Positions 26,542-35,772 are shown, counted from the stretch's first letter. The stretch: DNA of 64,000 nucleotides from QNBT01 sp964563335 (GCA_964563335.1 CAZLWL010000002.1:14708-78707), one strand, 5' to 3'. Numbers and translations are program-made. Notes: a model not told the origin generated them from the sequence alone.

Positions 26542-26560
26542 TCCCGCATCAAGTGCGGGA
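26542..26560. repeat. TCCCGCA/TGCGGGA hairpin
   Basis: TCCCGCA, TCAAG, TGCGGGA in the rpsK-rpsD spacer, another member of the TCCCG...CGGGA hairpin family. No T-run follows, so not a clear terminator. Confidence 0.65.
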
Positions 26561-26599
26561 CAAGGTTTTGAGTTGAGTGTGTTTGGAAGTTGAGTTGAT

Positions 26600-27232
26600 A
26601 TGGGACGTTATCTTGGATCATCGTGTAAGCATTGCCGCCGGGAAGGCATGAAACTGATGCTTAAAAGCGGCAGGTGTGAGACAGGCAAGTGTGCCGTGGA
26701 GAAGCGTGAGCGGATGATGGGACCTGGTATGCATGGCTGGCGACGCGGCAGAAGTAGTGACTACGGAGTTCGGCTTCGAGAGAAACAGAAAGTCAAAAGA
26801 TACTACGGTTTGGGCGAGAAGCAGTTCTTGCGGTATTTCCACAAGGCGGAACGCACGAAAGGCAACACGGGCCAGGTCCTGCTGGAGCTTTTGGAGAGAC
26901 GCCTCGATAACGTTGCTTACAAAGTCAACTTCGCGCCGTCACGCAAAGCGGCGAGGCAGTTAATCAATCACGGGCATGTTTGTATTAACGGGCGCAAGGT
27001 CAACATAGCGGATTTCACGTTGGCCGTTGGCGATAAGATTGAATTGAAGGATTCGGCCAAGAGCCGCAACTTAGTCAAGGCGCAGTTGTCGAGCAATCCC
27101 AACTATATGGTTCAGGGCTGGCTGCAGGTCGACCCGGACAAGCCTGCAGCTACCGTAGTCGGATTGCCGAGTCGTGATGATATTCAGCTTGTGATTGAGG
27201 AACATTTAGTGGTTGAGTTTTGTTCGAGGTAG
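26600..27232 (+). CDS. rpsD: 30S ribosomal protein S4, zinc-binding type
   Basis: 16S-binding assembly protein, 210 residues. The N-terminal zinc knuckle has CKHC and CETGKC; the S4 RNA-binding motif is RLDNVAYKVNFAPSRKAARQ followed by LINHGHVCINGRKVNIADF. In E. coli S4 represses the alpha operon; no matching pseudoknot was recognised here. It is 117 bases before rpoA. Confidence 0.96.
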   Translation: MGRYLGSSCKHCRREGMKLMLKSGRCETGKCAVEKRERMMGPGMHGWRRGRSSDYGVRLREKQKVKRYYGLGEKQFLRYFHKAERTKGNTGQVLLELLERRLDNVAYKVNFAPSRKAARQLINHGHVCINGRKVNIADFTLAVGDKIELKDSAKSRNLVKAQLSSNPNYMVQGWLQVDPDKPAATVVGLPSRDDIQLVIEEHLVVEFCSR

Positions 27233-27349
27233 TTTTTATATTGATGTAAAGTAATGGTTGCGGCGAATAGCAGAGAGCAGTTTTCGTCGAAAGTTGGCCG
27301 AGGACAGAGGCTGCTGAGAACATTTGCCGCGTTTTTTAGGAGGCCATAA

Positions 27350-28351
27350 ATGAGAATAACGTGGAGAGGATTAGAGTTACCGACGCGGATTGAACGCGAC
27401 AAGGAGGTGTCGTCGGAAACCTACGGCAGGTTCTATATTGAGCCGTTTGAGCGGGGTTTTGGCACGACTATCGGTAACAGCCTGCGTCGTGTCCTGCTTT
27501 CGTCGTTGGAGGGAAGCGCGATAACCTCGGTCAGAATCAGCGGTGTTGACCATGAGTTTTCGACAATCAAGGGGCTTATGGAGGACGTTACAGATATAGT
27601 TATGAACATCAAAAAGCTTATCGTGCGTTCACAGGCTGAGGAACCGAGGACAATTACAGTCAAAGCTAAAAGCAAGGGTAAGGTTACAGCGGGCATGATT
27701 GAGACCGACCCACTGGTCGAGATAACCAACAAGGACGTCGTTTTGGCGACACTGACTGAGAATGTCAACTTCGAGATGGAGATGGTGGTTGATAGCGGGA
27801 GGGGGTATTCGCCGGCGTCTGAGAGGATTGCGGAAGCTGACAGGTTTAATCAGGAAATCGGTAGAATAGAGATTGACGCGATTTACTCGCCGGTTTTACG
27901 TGTCAGATACAGGACGGATGATACGCGCGTTGGCCAGCGCACAAATTATGACAAGCTGACGCTGGAGATTTGGACTGACGGCACGGTTTCACCGGAAATG
28001 GCGCTGGTAGAGGCAGGGAAGATTCTACGCAAGTACATCAACCCGTTCGTTCAGTATTCGGAAATCGGAGAAGATACTGTTGCCGAAGAGACGGTCTCGG
28101 AAGACGCTAAGGGGGCCGGTGTGGATGAAGAATTGACGGCTAAGCTGGCAATGCCGATCGAGTCATTGGAACTGACGGTCAGGTCCAACAATTGTCTTGA
28201 GTCAAATCATATTGCCACGGTTGAACAGTTAGTCAATAAGACGGACGCTGATTTGCTGAAAATTCGCAGCTTTGGTAAGACAAGCTTAAGGGAAGTCAAG
28301 AGAAAACTGGCGGATATGGGTTTGTCTTTGGGCATGACAGAGGAGGACTGA
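27350..28351 (+). CDS. rpoA: RNA polymerase alpha subunit
   Basis: Alpha subunit, 333 residues. N-terminal dimerisation domain: FYIEPFERGFGTTIGNSLRR VLLSSLEG at about residues 27-54. C-terminal DNA-binding domain from about residue 262: LELTVRSNNCLESNHIATVE and GKTSLREVKRKLADMGLSLG. A textbook AGGAGG lies 6 bases before the ATG, unusually strong for this window. A separate TPR protein with two further alpha-CTDs is encoded at 39.6 kb. Confidence 0.98.
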   Translation: MRITWRGLELPTRIERDKEVSSETYGRFYIEPFERGFGTTIGNSLRRVLLSSLEGSAITSVRISGVDHEFSTIKGLMEDVTDIVMNIKKLIVRSQAEEPRTITVKAKSKGKVTAGMIETDPLVEITNKDVVLATLTENVNFEMEMVVDSGRGYSPASERIAEADRFNQEIGRIEIDAIYSPVLRVRYRTDDTRVGQRTNYDKLTLEIWTDGTVSPEMALVEAGKILRKYINPFVQYSEIGEDTVAEETVSEDAKGAGVDEELTAKLAMPIESLELTVRSNNCLESNHIATVEQLVNKTDADLLKIRSFGKTSLREVKRKLADMGLSLGMTEED

Positions 28352-28420
28352 TTGTCTTGGCCGAATCGGTGAATATGAGTGAATGAATAACGAATCGATC
28401 AACGTAGAAAGGTTAACCGT

Positions 28421-28906
28421 ATGCGTCATCGAGTGGCGGGAACTCGTTTAAGTCGAACAAGCGGACACCGTTTGGCGATGCGTCGAAATCTGGTGTCGTC
28501 CCTTTTTGAGCATGAGACGATTTCAACGACTATCCAGAAGGCAAAAGAGGTGCGAGGCTTTGCCGAGAAACTGATTACGCTGGCCAGGAAGGGTGACCTG
28601 CCATCGCGTCGTCGAGCAATTTCACTTTTGGGTAATCGGGCGATATACAAGGATGAAGACGGCGAGATGGCCAGGAGCGGCACGGTTGTTGGCAAGTTGT
28701 TCAGTGAACTGGGACCGCGTTATCTTGACAGGCCCGGGGGATACACGCGGATAATACGTCTTGCCAAAAGAAGGCTCGGCGACAACGGGCAGTTGGTTTT
28801 GCTGCAGCTTGTCGGCCAGGAAGAGCAGGCCGCTAAAGAGCAGTCACGGGGCAAGAAAAAAGGCCGGGGCAAGAAGCGTTCAAAACGAGCCGATAGCAAC
28901 GGTTGA
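28421..28906 (+). CDS. rplQ: 50S ribosomal protein L17
   Basis: Exit-tunnel-rim protein, 161 residues. Start MRHRVAGTRLSRTSGHRLAM, then RNLVSSLFEHETISTTIQKA and the C-terminal GGYTRIIRLAKRRLGDNGQL. A Lys/Arg-rich tail (KEQSRGKKKGRGKKRSKR) makes it longer than the usual 115-130. Last r-protein gene of the superoperon. Confidence 0.96.
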   Translation: MRHRVAGTRLSRTSGHRLAMRRNLVSSLFEHETISTTIQKAKEVRGFAEKLITLARKGDLPSRRRAISLLGNRAIYKDEDGEMARSGTVVGKLFSELGPRYLDRPGGYTRIIRLAKRRLGDNGQLVLLQLVGQEEQAAKEQSRGKKKGRGKKRSKRADSNG

Positions 28907-28950
28907 ATATCGTGTTGAATGGGAGCAGCGCAAATTCTGAGGCACCCTAA

Positions 28951-29367
28951 ATGAGTACGAATGATTGCATCTTCTGTAAGATAGTAAGCGGCGAGATTCC
29001 GTGCAAGAAGATCTATGAGGATGAAGCAGTGCTTGCCTTTCTGGATATTCGGCCTGTCAGCGATGGGCATACACTGGTAGTCCCTAAAGCGCATTTTGAG
29101 AAGCTTCATCAGTGCCCGCCTGAGGTTCTGAGTAAGGTCAGCTCCTGTGTGGGCAAGATTGTCCAGGCGGTTATCGGCGCCGTGGGAGCGGCCGGATATA
29201 ATGTATTGTGCAACAACGGCCGGGTGGCGGGGCAATTGGTGGACCATATGCATTTTCATATAATACCGCGAAATGAAGGTGACGAGGTGTTCACACGTTG
29301 GCCTGCGTATGAGTATGAACAGGGCCGCGCCGATGCAATCGCCGAAAAGATTTGTGAAAGACTTTAG
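28951..29367 (+). CDS. HIT family nucleotide-binding protein
   Basis: Histidine-triad hydrolase of the Hint type, 138 residues, acting on nucleoside phosphoramidates or similar. N-terminus CIFCKIVSGEIPCKKIYEDE, and the triad VDHMHFHIIPR near the C-terminus. The two N-terminal cysteines are the zinc-type pair seen in many Hint proteins. It follows rplQ by 44 bases and may be the last gene of the operon. Substrate cannot be read from sequence. Confidence 0.92.
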   Translation: MSTNDCIFCKIVSGEIPCKKIYEDEAVLAFLDIRPVSDGHTLVVPKAHFEKLHQCPPEVLSKVSSCVGKIVQAVIGAVGAAGYNVLCNNGRVAGQLVDHMHFHIIPRNEGDEVFTRWPAYEYEQGRADAIAEKICERL

Positions 29368-29385
29368 TTTTGCAGACTTTGGCTA

Positions 29386-29414
29386 TTGATAAGACAGGTT
29401 TGGCGTGGTATTTT
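29386..29414 (+). promoter_or_regulatory. Candidate promoter of tRNA-fMet
   Basis: TTGATA, 17-base spacer, TATTTT, 45 bases before the tRNA. Match is moderate. Confidence 0.35.
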
Positions 29415-29459
29415 GATGTTTGAATAGGACTTTTGCAAAACTTCAGTTTGAAAATTTGC

Positions 29460-29533
<74 letters not shown>

Positions 29534-29550
29534 GTTGCTAAGTCGCGCAG

Positions 29551-29577
29551 GGACAGGCGGTTAGGCCTGTCCTGATT
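29551..29577 (+). terminator. Possible terminator after the tRNA
   Basis: GGACAGGC (29551-29558) pairs with GCCTGTCC (29565-29572) around a 6-base loop, followed by TGATTTT. The T-tract is short, so termination may be weak. Confidence 0.5.
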
Positions 29578-29670
29578 TTCGCGCCTTGGGGACTGTAGCA
29601 AAAATGTAGCAATTTTTGCTTCCGTCTGGGCCTTTCAGGGCAGGCCATGGCAAGTAGAAAGGAGAACGCC

Positions 29671-29792
29671 ATGGCAAGTATTTACAAAAAATCAATAGAT
29701 ATTAGAATTTCGAGTTTAGTTTAATGATATAACAGGTCGTACAGTAACAGCTTACAGATACCAGAGAGCTCTAAGTTGCGCTTTGACGTTAC
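29671..29792 (+). pseudogene. Remnant of a tyrosine-recombinase (phage integrase) gene
   Basis: MASIYKK at 29671 and, after a frame change, FNDITGRTVTAYRYQ at 29720-29764 give the typical N-terminus of tyrosine recombinases that begin MASIYKR...FxDxxGRR. A stop intervenes in the first frame, and the rest of the gene is gone, replaced by the minus-strand gene at 29793. The upstream phrase TGTAGCAAAAATGTAGCA (29596-29613) and a 24-base direct repeat of ATGGCAAGTA (29647, 29671) lie between tRNA and remnant. This suggests an old integration at the tRNA-fMet gene. Confidence 0.7.
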
Positions 29793-30101
29793 CTATCCCC
29801 AGCCCGGCTTATCCGGGAATACATTACTATATTTGATATTGCTGCGCGCTTCGGCCATCATATCCGCCACGGCATCGCGCCACTTTTGATAATGGGCCGT
29901 CTCCTTGTGCCTGGCCGGGTCATCAGCCGTCCGATACACCTCCACCAATACGAACCGCGTCGGGTCGTCCTGCTGCTGGATAACATCGAACCTGGCCACG
30001 CCCGGCTCTTGAATGCTGCCCTGAGCATTTTCAACCGTAGCCGCCCGAAACGCCTCAACCTGGCCCGCCTTAACACGCACAAAAACGTGAACTATAAACA
30101 T
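29793..30101 (-). CDS. Antibiotic-biosynthesis-monooxygenase-fold protein
   Basis: 102-residue protein of the ABM/YgiN ferredoxin-like fold: MFIVHVFVRVKAGQVEAFRA, ARFDVIQQQDDPTRFVLVEV and YRTADDPARHKETAHYQKWR. Members are small dimeric cofactor-free monooxygenases or isomerases (YgiN, LsrG); the substrate cannot be predicted. The start at 30101 has GGGGCAAGG upstream; an in-frame extension to 30173 lacks family similarity. It is the first minus-strand gene after the integrase remnant, not in an obvious operon. Confidence 0.85.
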   Translation of the reverse strand: MFIVHVFVRVKAGQVEAFRAATVENAQGSIQEPGVARFDVIQQQDDPTRFVLVEVYRTADDPARHKETAHYQKWRDAVADMMAEARSNIKYSNVFPDKPGWG

Positions 30102-30338
30102 GGCCTTGCCCCAAAACATAACACCTTTGAACGTCTCAAACGCAAGTTTACCCCACAACCTGCCCATTGGCAAATGATTCTTAATACCACCGTTCCGTCA
30201 TCCCCCTGAAAGCCGAAATACATTTTACTTTTCGAGGCAAGTTGCCAAACCGATTGAGGCAGAACGTCACGCTTGGCCGGCACCAATGGAGCGAAGCGGA
30301 ACAGCCGTCAAGCGCAAGGCTTTGTTGGATGCTTCTTT

Positions 30339-30581
30339 TTATCCGACGATCAGCAGAGCCACGTAGGGAACGACATTGAAGACAATAAATACGATTTTGA
30401 AAAACCCAAGGAACGAGTAAATGGCCACGTTGAAGGTTTGGCGGGGGATGTGAAACCATTTACTGTGCATACTGTACACAAAATCCTGGAGCGACAGAAT
30501 CATCGCGGCCGAGAAGACAAGTAGGCTCGCGTTAATGATTGTGCACCACATAAAGAATGCTGTTAGCGTCTCAATATCCAT
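30339..30581 (-). CDS. Small two-helix membrane protein (DUF6868-like)
   Basis: 80 residues with two membrane segments (FFMWCTIINASLLVFSAAMI and the C-terminal FKIVFIVFNVVPYVALLIVG) and a conserved central SMHSKWFHIPRQTFNVAIYS. The wording matches a family of small uncharacterised bacterial membrane proteins that I recall as DUF6868. AAGGAG lies 8 bases before the ATG, supporting 30581 as start. Function unknown; it stands alone with spacers of about 240 bases on both sides. Confidence 0.75.
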   Translation of the reverse strand: MDIETLTAFFMWCTIINASLLVFSAAMILSLQDFVYSMHSKWFHIPRQTFNVAIYSFLGFFKIVFIVFNVVPYVALLIVG

Positions 30582-30818
30582 GATATTTCTCCTTATCTTT
30601 CTGAATCCGATAATGATTATACAGTCTGCATAAACAGGCAAACGCAGACGGATTCTTGGGTTCTCCAAGTTGATATAAAGCCAACTCAATCAAACGCATT
30701 CTATAAGCACTATTCTAACAAATTTTATTTTGTTTGCACGAATTTATCTGCCTTCTACCATCCCTTTCGCCTTCGGCGAAAAGGATGCCACCCACCGTCC
30801 GTTCTCTGTCTTCTGTCA

Positions 30819-31313
30819 TCACTTATCGATTGCGAGGTATTCCGAAATCTTACCTTTGAGTTCCTCCGGGTTTTCAGATGCGAGCAAGTATTTCTGTTTG
30901 TCTGTGTGTATTGTAACGGCTTTGCCTTTGAAGCCGCGGACATAACCTATGGTGCCGTCAGGGAACTTGTTATACCAGCCCCAGGCAATGGAATTCAGTA
31001 CTTTGTAATCTGATATGGTGATGTATCGTATGCTTTCAAGGGGTATCCTTTTAATCGGTATCCTCAGTAATCCGCTTCTGATTATAAGTTTTTCTCGGCC
31101 AACTTCATAACGAAGCCCAACCATAAAAGCTGTCACAGGACTTATACATAATGCCAATACAATAGCATGGACATAAATGATCGACGGATTGTCACCAGCC
31201 GCCAATGTAACCAACGCCATGATTGCAAGAACGACGACATATATGATGACGCACATCAACTCGCAAGCTTTAGACTTGTGTTTCCCAAGCAACTGGCTCT
31301 CAGATTCTGCCAT
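30819..31313 (-). CDS. Membrane-anchored bacterial PH-domain protein
   Basis: 164 residues. Two membrane helices at about 20-65 (VIIYVVVLAIMALVTLAAG and VHAIVLALCISPVTAFMVGL) precede a PH-like beta domain (REKLIIRSGLLRIPIKRIPL, then SIAWGWYNKFPDGTIGYVRG). This is the YdbS/bPH arrangement. GGAGG at the ideal distance from the ATG is supplied by a CAGAAGACGGAGGACAG repeat word. Function unknown. It is downstream of rnfC on the same strand, 34 bases away. Confidence 0.8.
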   Translation of the reverse strand: MAESESQLLGKHKSKACELMCVIIYVVVLAIMALVTLAAGDNPSIIYVHAIVLALCISPVTAFMVGLRYEVGREKLIIRSGLLRIPIKRIPLESIRYITISDYKVLNSIAWGWYNKFPDGTIGYVRGFKGKAVTIHTDKQKYLLASENPEELKGKISEYLAIDK

Positions 31314-31346
31314 CTGTCCTCCGTCTTCTGTCCTCTGTCATCTGTT

Positions 31347-32702
31347 TTACACCGGCACTTTTTCTTTTGCGCGGGCGACGAGGAGTTTGCCGGTCTTGAT
31401 ATAGCCGGTCAGCTCGATATTGGCGGGGCACACATAGCTGCAGCAGCCGCACTCCATACACCCGGCCATATAATACTCCTCGGCCACATCCAACAGGTTA
31501 TGCTTCACCGCGTGTGCTATCTTGGTAGGATTCAGGTTTTCCGGGCAAACGTCTATGCACCTGCCGCACCTTATGCACGGCGTTTCCCGCTTTTCGTATT
31601 TTGCCCGGTAAATAGCTTCTTTCGTCAGCACCGTTACCGCGCCGGATGCCTTTGTAATCGGCGTTGACAAATCCGCGATTGCCAGGCCCATCATCGGCCC
31701 GCCGAGTACCACCTTCGCGGCATTTGCACGCAGCCCCCCCGCCTGCTCAATAAGGTCCGCTACCGACATCCCGACCGGCGTATAATAATTGCCCGTCCTT
31801 GCAATAGCACCGCCCGTTACCGTTACCACCCGATGTGTAAGCGCCGCACCGCAAACAACCGCCTCTGCAATTGCCGCACACGTAGCCACGTTGAGCACGC
31901 AAATGCCAATCATCGGCGGAATACCGCCGGTCGGCACGTTCTTTTCAAGCAGCGAATTTATCAACTGCCTCTCACCGCCCTGCGGATACTTCGTTTTAAC
32001 GGGCACAACCTCGATATGTTCGCTATCGGCGCAATTGGCCAGCGCCGCGCGCATCGCTTCAATGGCCTCGGGCTTGTTATCCTCAATCCCGATAATCACC
32101 CTCGAACAATCGGCGGCTTTGCAGGCGAGTTTAACTCCTGCGATGATTTGATACGTCCACTCCAACATGATTCGATAATCGCACGTTATAAACGGCTCAC
32201 ATTCACAGCCGTTGATTATCAGCGTATGTTTCGGCATGCGCGGATTCGGCTCAATCTTAACCCGCGTCGGAAAGCCCGCACCTCCCATGCCAACAATCCC
32301 AGCCTGACGAACGGCCTCGCATATCTTTTCAGCCGAATACCTGCCCACGTCAAAATCAGCGCCGAATTGCTCGGCGCACGGCCTCTTTTCGCTCGCGTCT
32401 TCCGGGTCAGTATCTATTATCACCGCCATCGCCCGGCCGACAACGGGATGCGATTGAAGCGCGATATCCTTTACCGTCCCGCTTATAGGCGAGTGCACCG
32501 GTGCCGATACAAAAGCGTCTATGTCGCCGACCACTTGACCGGCCTCGACCTTGTCCTTTTTCGCAACCACCGCCCTGCACCCAGCCCCGATGTGCTGGCT
32601 CAGCAGCACTGCCACCTGCTTCGGATTCGGCAGCAGTTGAATTGAGTTATCTGCGCTTAAGTGTTTATTCTCGGCGGGATGAACGCCGCCTGTAAATGTC
32701 AA
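31347..32702 (-). CDS. rnfC: Electron transport complex subunit RnfC-like
   Basis: Peripheral NADH/ferredoxin-interacting subunit of the Rnf complex, 451 residues. N-terminal barrel-sandwich domain (FTGGVHPAENK), the SLBB/FMN region (GAGFPTRVKIEPNPRMPKHT, LIINGCECEPF) and two 4Fe-4S motifs near the C-terminus, CIRCGRCIDVCP and CMECGCCSYVCP. The start overlaps the upstream gene by four bases. No rnfA, B, D, E or G is in the window, so the other subunits must be elsewhere or this is an orphan. Confidence 0.93.
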   Translation of the reverse strand: MTFTGGVHPAENKHLSADNSIQLLPNPKQVAVLLSQHIGAGCRAVVAKKDKVEAGQVVGDIDAFVSAPVHSPISGTVKDIALQSHPVVGRAMAVIIDTDPEDASEKRPCAEQFGADFDVGRYSAEKICEAVRQAGIVGMGGAGFPTRVKIEPNPRMPKHTLIINGCECEPFITCDYRIMLEWTYQIIAGVKLACKAADCSRVIIGIEDNKPEAIEAMRAALANCADSEHIEVVPVKTKYPQGGERQLINSLLEKNVPTGGIPPMIGICVLNVATCAAIAEAVVCGAALTHRVVTVTGGAIARTGNYYTPVGMSVADLIEQAGGLRANAAKVVLGGPMMGLAIADLSTPITKASGAVTVLTKEAIYRAKYEKRETPCIRCGRCIDVCPENLNPTKIAHAVKHNLLDVAEEYYMAGCMECGCCSYVCPANIELTGYIKTGKLLVARAKEKVPV

Positions 32703-33094
32703 TCTTGCTTTAGCTTCGATGTTTTTTCTCCTTCAATCCTGTCAGGCGTTGGCCTTTCCGCTGCGGCGCCAGCCGCGTCAGAGACACGTCTCGACGGGCA
32801 TCGCGACGAGTTAGCCAACCGAACGTTCACCGCCTTAACAATCAATATGCAAATAAAACTCGCACACCCAGCCAATGCAAAACCGACCATAATCCGCAGG
32901 TTTTTGCCGGTAACAGCCTGCTTAAACACATGGTCAGATACGGCAAGGGCCGCTATGAAAACCGCTATCGGCAGCAAAAAGACTGTAATCGCTGTCCTGG
33001 CTACACCGGGGCCTTTCGAATTACCCAATTGCTCGTAAACGGCCTTGCAATCACGACTTTGCGGGCATCCCGAACAAAAATCTTTTTCAGCCAT
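32699..33094 (-). CDS. Cys-rich membrane protein coupled to rnfC
   Basis: 131 residues. Starts MAEKDFCSGCPQSRDCKAVY, i.e. a C-x2-C-x5-C motif, then two membrane helices (ARTAITVFLLPIAVFIAALA and a second about residues 70-90) and a basic tail. It overlaps rnfC by 4 bases, so it very likely serves the same complex. It vaguely resembles RseC/SoxR-reducing-system proteins in having cysteines before two helices, but I do not assign it. GGTAGGA lies before the ATG; an in-frame extension to 33475 is non-coding repeat. Confidence 0.7.
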   Translation of the reverse strand: MAEKDFCSGCPQSRDCKAVYEQLGNSKGPGVARTAITVFLLPIAVFIAALAVSDHVFKQAVTGKNLRIMVGFALAGCASFICILIVKAVNVRLANSSRCPSRRVSDAAGAAAERPTPDRIEGEKTSKLKQD

Positions 33095-34350
33095 CGTTTT
33101 TCCTACCCGACATAATACTACAGAGTTTATAATTGATGTCTGCCGGCCTTGCAAGGCAAATTCACCCAACCTGGCCGGTTTGGGGGCATGATGGCGGCCG
33201 TTGGAACGTAAGAGTTGGTTGTAGATATGCAGAGATAAGGCGCGAAATGGGGGGCTACCTTCAGGTAGTAAGTATCGGCCGTTGAGCGGGCAAAATCGGG
33301 TGGTTATTCTTACTTCTGAGGCAGGAGAAAACATTGCGCAACAGAGAGAGGGAGAAAATTGGGTTTGTTTGGGTTTGTTTTCTGCACATCTGCAAAGACG
33401 TATATTTTCATAACACTTTGTTAATACTTTATTTGCGTTCATTTGAGTATCCAACAAATTGGGTTTGTTTTGCATTATTTTTGTTTCGAAATGGTACTAT
33501 TAACCACGAAGTGCCCGAAGGACACGAAAGAATAAATTCCGGGTCAAGCCCGGAATGACAGAGTGAGCCAAAATTCCGCGCTAAAAATAAGATAATATTC
33601 AGTTTTCAAATGCTCCAAATTAAAAACTTTGCCTTGATTGCCAAATAATGCTTTTTTTGCGTGTATCTGCTGATACTAAGACGTGCGGTACTCCGCTAAA
33701 TTCGGCGCCTGCTGGCGGTTTACGTTTGCCTGCTTCCGCCGTCGCACAAGGCTATGGCGGACAAGTGCAAACATACTGTTGTCCCATGTACTACAAGAGT
33801 ACAGGGTAAATATTTTAACATAATATCGAAAAAAGTCAAGGAAAAAATTTGCTCGATTCTGGATACTCGATACTCGATGCTTGATGCGAGATACGATTTT
33901 TTTGCCACAGAGATCACAGAGATTCAATAAAAAGCAACCACAGGTGGACGCGGATTTCGCAGATTACACTGAATTGTTGGTTGGCTTGGGTAGTCTTGGT
34001 TTGGCTCGGCTGGATGTGAACCTCCGCCAAAGCCAGAACCTTCGACCACAGGCCATTTCCACGAATGGCCGAAGTCAAAAGCTGCTTGTGATGCAAGCAT
34101 CGGCGCAGCTTATTAACTTTTTCCAGTGGCTGGCGGGCCAGCCGAGGTGAAGCGAGGGGACGATAGACGACAGATGACGGAAGACAGAGGAGGGAGGACG
34201 GGGACGGTTCAAATGATTATTGTTTATTTATTATTGAGAGTTGGTGAGGGGAAATAAATTGGCGGAGGTGTCTTTGTATTTCCAGAAAGAATTTTGCCAC
34301 CGAGAGCACAGAGAGAAAAGAGGTTTAGCTGATAAGCAATCCGACTCGTT
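33095..34350. other. Non-coding stretch with dispersed repeat words
   Basis: No convincing gene. It holds CCACGAAGTGCCCGAAGGAC (about 33504), an ATTCCGGG/CCCGGAAT hairpin (33536-33556), runs of GATACTCGATACTCGATGCT (about 33863), GCCACAGAGATCACAGAGAT (about 33903), GACGACAGATGACGGAAGAC (about 34167) and CCACCGAGAGCACAGAGAG (about 34300). These are the short repeat families that recur elsewhere in the window. Several open stretches are shorter than 90 codons and lack similarity. Confidence 0.65.
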
Positions 34351-35772
34351 TCAGTTCGGTTGCTGCGCAACGATATTCTTGGGAGAACAGGGTTCCAGCT
34401 GCTCTCGCTTAAAACGGTTGTGGCAGTTAATATAAAAACCCTGGTAGTCCAGGAGCCGTAGGAAAACTCTGTCCATACAATTTATTAAGAATGTATACTC
34501 CTTCCACTTGTCAGTACTTTTGGCAGGTTTGCCAGTCTCAGCAATACTGTCGCAATAGAATCGGCCGTTGTGGACTAACTGATTTCTGCTCTTGACAAAT
34601 TGACGAATGTCAAAGGAAACTTTGATGTGGTTACAGAGTTGTTGGATAAAATGTCTGAAAGGCCTCCTGTTTAATCCAGAGCAATTTTCGTAAATGGCTT
34701 TTTGAACATCTATGGGGAGTTGGAGTTCATTAAGATTCTCTTTGATGAAATCTTTTAGTTTGTCAAAGTGGGCTCGGCGCATAGGTTTTTTATCCAGAGG
34801 GAGGTGGTCTTTTAGATTGTGTCTCAGAACCTCCATGATGAGAACCATTTTCAACGCTCGTAGTTCAATATAATCAGATTCACTTTTGGCATCGATGTAA
34901 TGTATTATGAGTTTGGGAAGAGAATATGATTTTTCGATTGCTTTATATTTTGGATAACAAGATTCTACGAAATGTTTAATGTCATTTTTCTGTCGATGAT
35001 CAATAATAGGTAGTGGTGTATACGGTTTTGTTATTCGGGAATGGTGTGAGACTTTTTGCAGTTCACCCGCTCTGTTGAACGCTTTATAATAGATCCAGTT
35101 AATTTGTGTGCCTTGGGCCAGTGAAAGAAGCAGACAGAGATCCGATACGATTGCTTGGGCTTTTGATAGGCTGCGAACGAAAGGTGAGTTCAACTCAACC
35201 TCACAAGTAACATCAATATCTTTCAATGTGGAAACGCGAAGTGTGACTTTTGAGTAATTTTGTACAGGACGGATCAAAAGAGCCATCTTCTGTTGATTTT
35301 TCAAAAGGTTAAGCGGAAGTGCCAAGAAACTCCCGGTCTGATCACTATAAGGTTGAATACCTAAAAATCGAAAGTTAGTAAGGCCAAAGATATATTTCTC
35401 AAGTTGTGGGTGCTCTTTTTTAAGGGATATATCGAGTTGGTTGCAATTGAGTGTAGTATATGAACCTTCGCCTTTCGGAAAGTCTCCCAAGTAATTTTTT
35501 TCGAATATGAGCCCCTTTGTGATAAGTGAGTAGCCAGAGTCAGTTGTTCCGGTGAACTTTTTTGGTTGAAAGTCTGTCAGAAAATCTTTGTGAAATTTTC
35601 TTGTGTGACATATTAAAAGGGTTGTTCCATCCCTAAGTTGAGCGGCTTCGAAATTACACTGAATTGTTTTTTTATTTTTGAGTTGCAATTTGCCATTACC
35701 GGCATAATAGAAAAGCGTGTGGCCATAAGAATTCAAATCAGTTTGTGCTTTCGTCGAGCCAGTAGTCGTCAT
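34351..35772 (-). CDS. HEPN-domain protein, ApeA-like, in an operon with a type IIG R-M gene
   Basis: 473 residues. The N-terminal half is beta-rich (GNGKLQLKNKKTIQCNFEAA, KFTGTTDSGYSLITKGLIFE), reminiscent of the N-terminal domain of ApeA-type anti-phage proteins. The C-terminal half is helical and contains FVKSRNQLVHNGRF, with R396-x4-H401, the catalytic R-x4-6-H motif of HEPN ribonucleases. The start overlaps the end of the R-M gene by 4 bases, so it is co-translated. A role as RNA-cleaving defence effector is inference; ApeA assignment is from memory of the domain layout, not a search. Confidence 0.62.
   Translation of the reverse strand: MTTTGSTKAQTDLNSYGHTLFYYAGNGKLQLKNKKTIQCNFEAAQLRDGTTLLICHTRKFHKDFLTDFQPKKFTGTTDSGYSLITKGLIFEKNYLGDFPKGEGSYTTLNCNQLDISLKKEHPQLEKYIFGLTNFRFLGIQPYSDQTGSFLALPLNLLKNQQKMALLIRPVQNYSKVTLRVSTLKDIDVTCEVELNSPFVRSLSKAQAIVSDLCLLLSLAQGTQINWIYYKAFNRAGELQKVSHHSRITKPYTPLPIIDHRQKNDIKHFVESCYPKYKAIEKSYSLPKLIIHYIDAKSESDYIELRALKMVLIMEVLRHNLKDHLPLDKKPMRRAHFDKLKDFIKENLNELQLPIDVQKAIYENCSGLNRRPFRHFIQQLCNHIKVSFDIRQFVKSRNQLVHNGRFYCDSIAETGKPAKSTDKWKEYTFLINCMDRVFLRLLDYQGFYINCHNRFKREQLEPCSPKNIVAQQPN

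Noticed and set aside
33095..33475. N-terminal extension of the Cys-rich rnfC partner
   Set aside because: The 127 extra codons are low-similarity spacer; the ATG at 33094 has a good ribosome-binding site and begins the conserved motif.
33860..34350. CRISPR-like array from repeated short words
   Set aside because: The words are direct or degenerate short repeats without regular spacers, and no cas genes are present.
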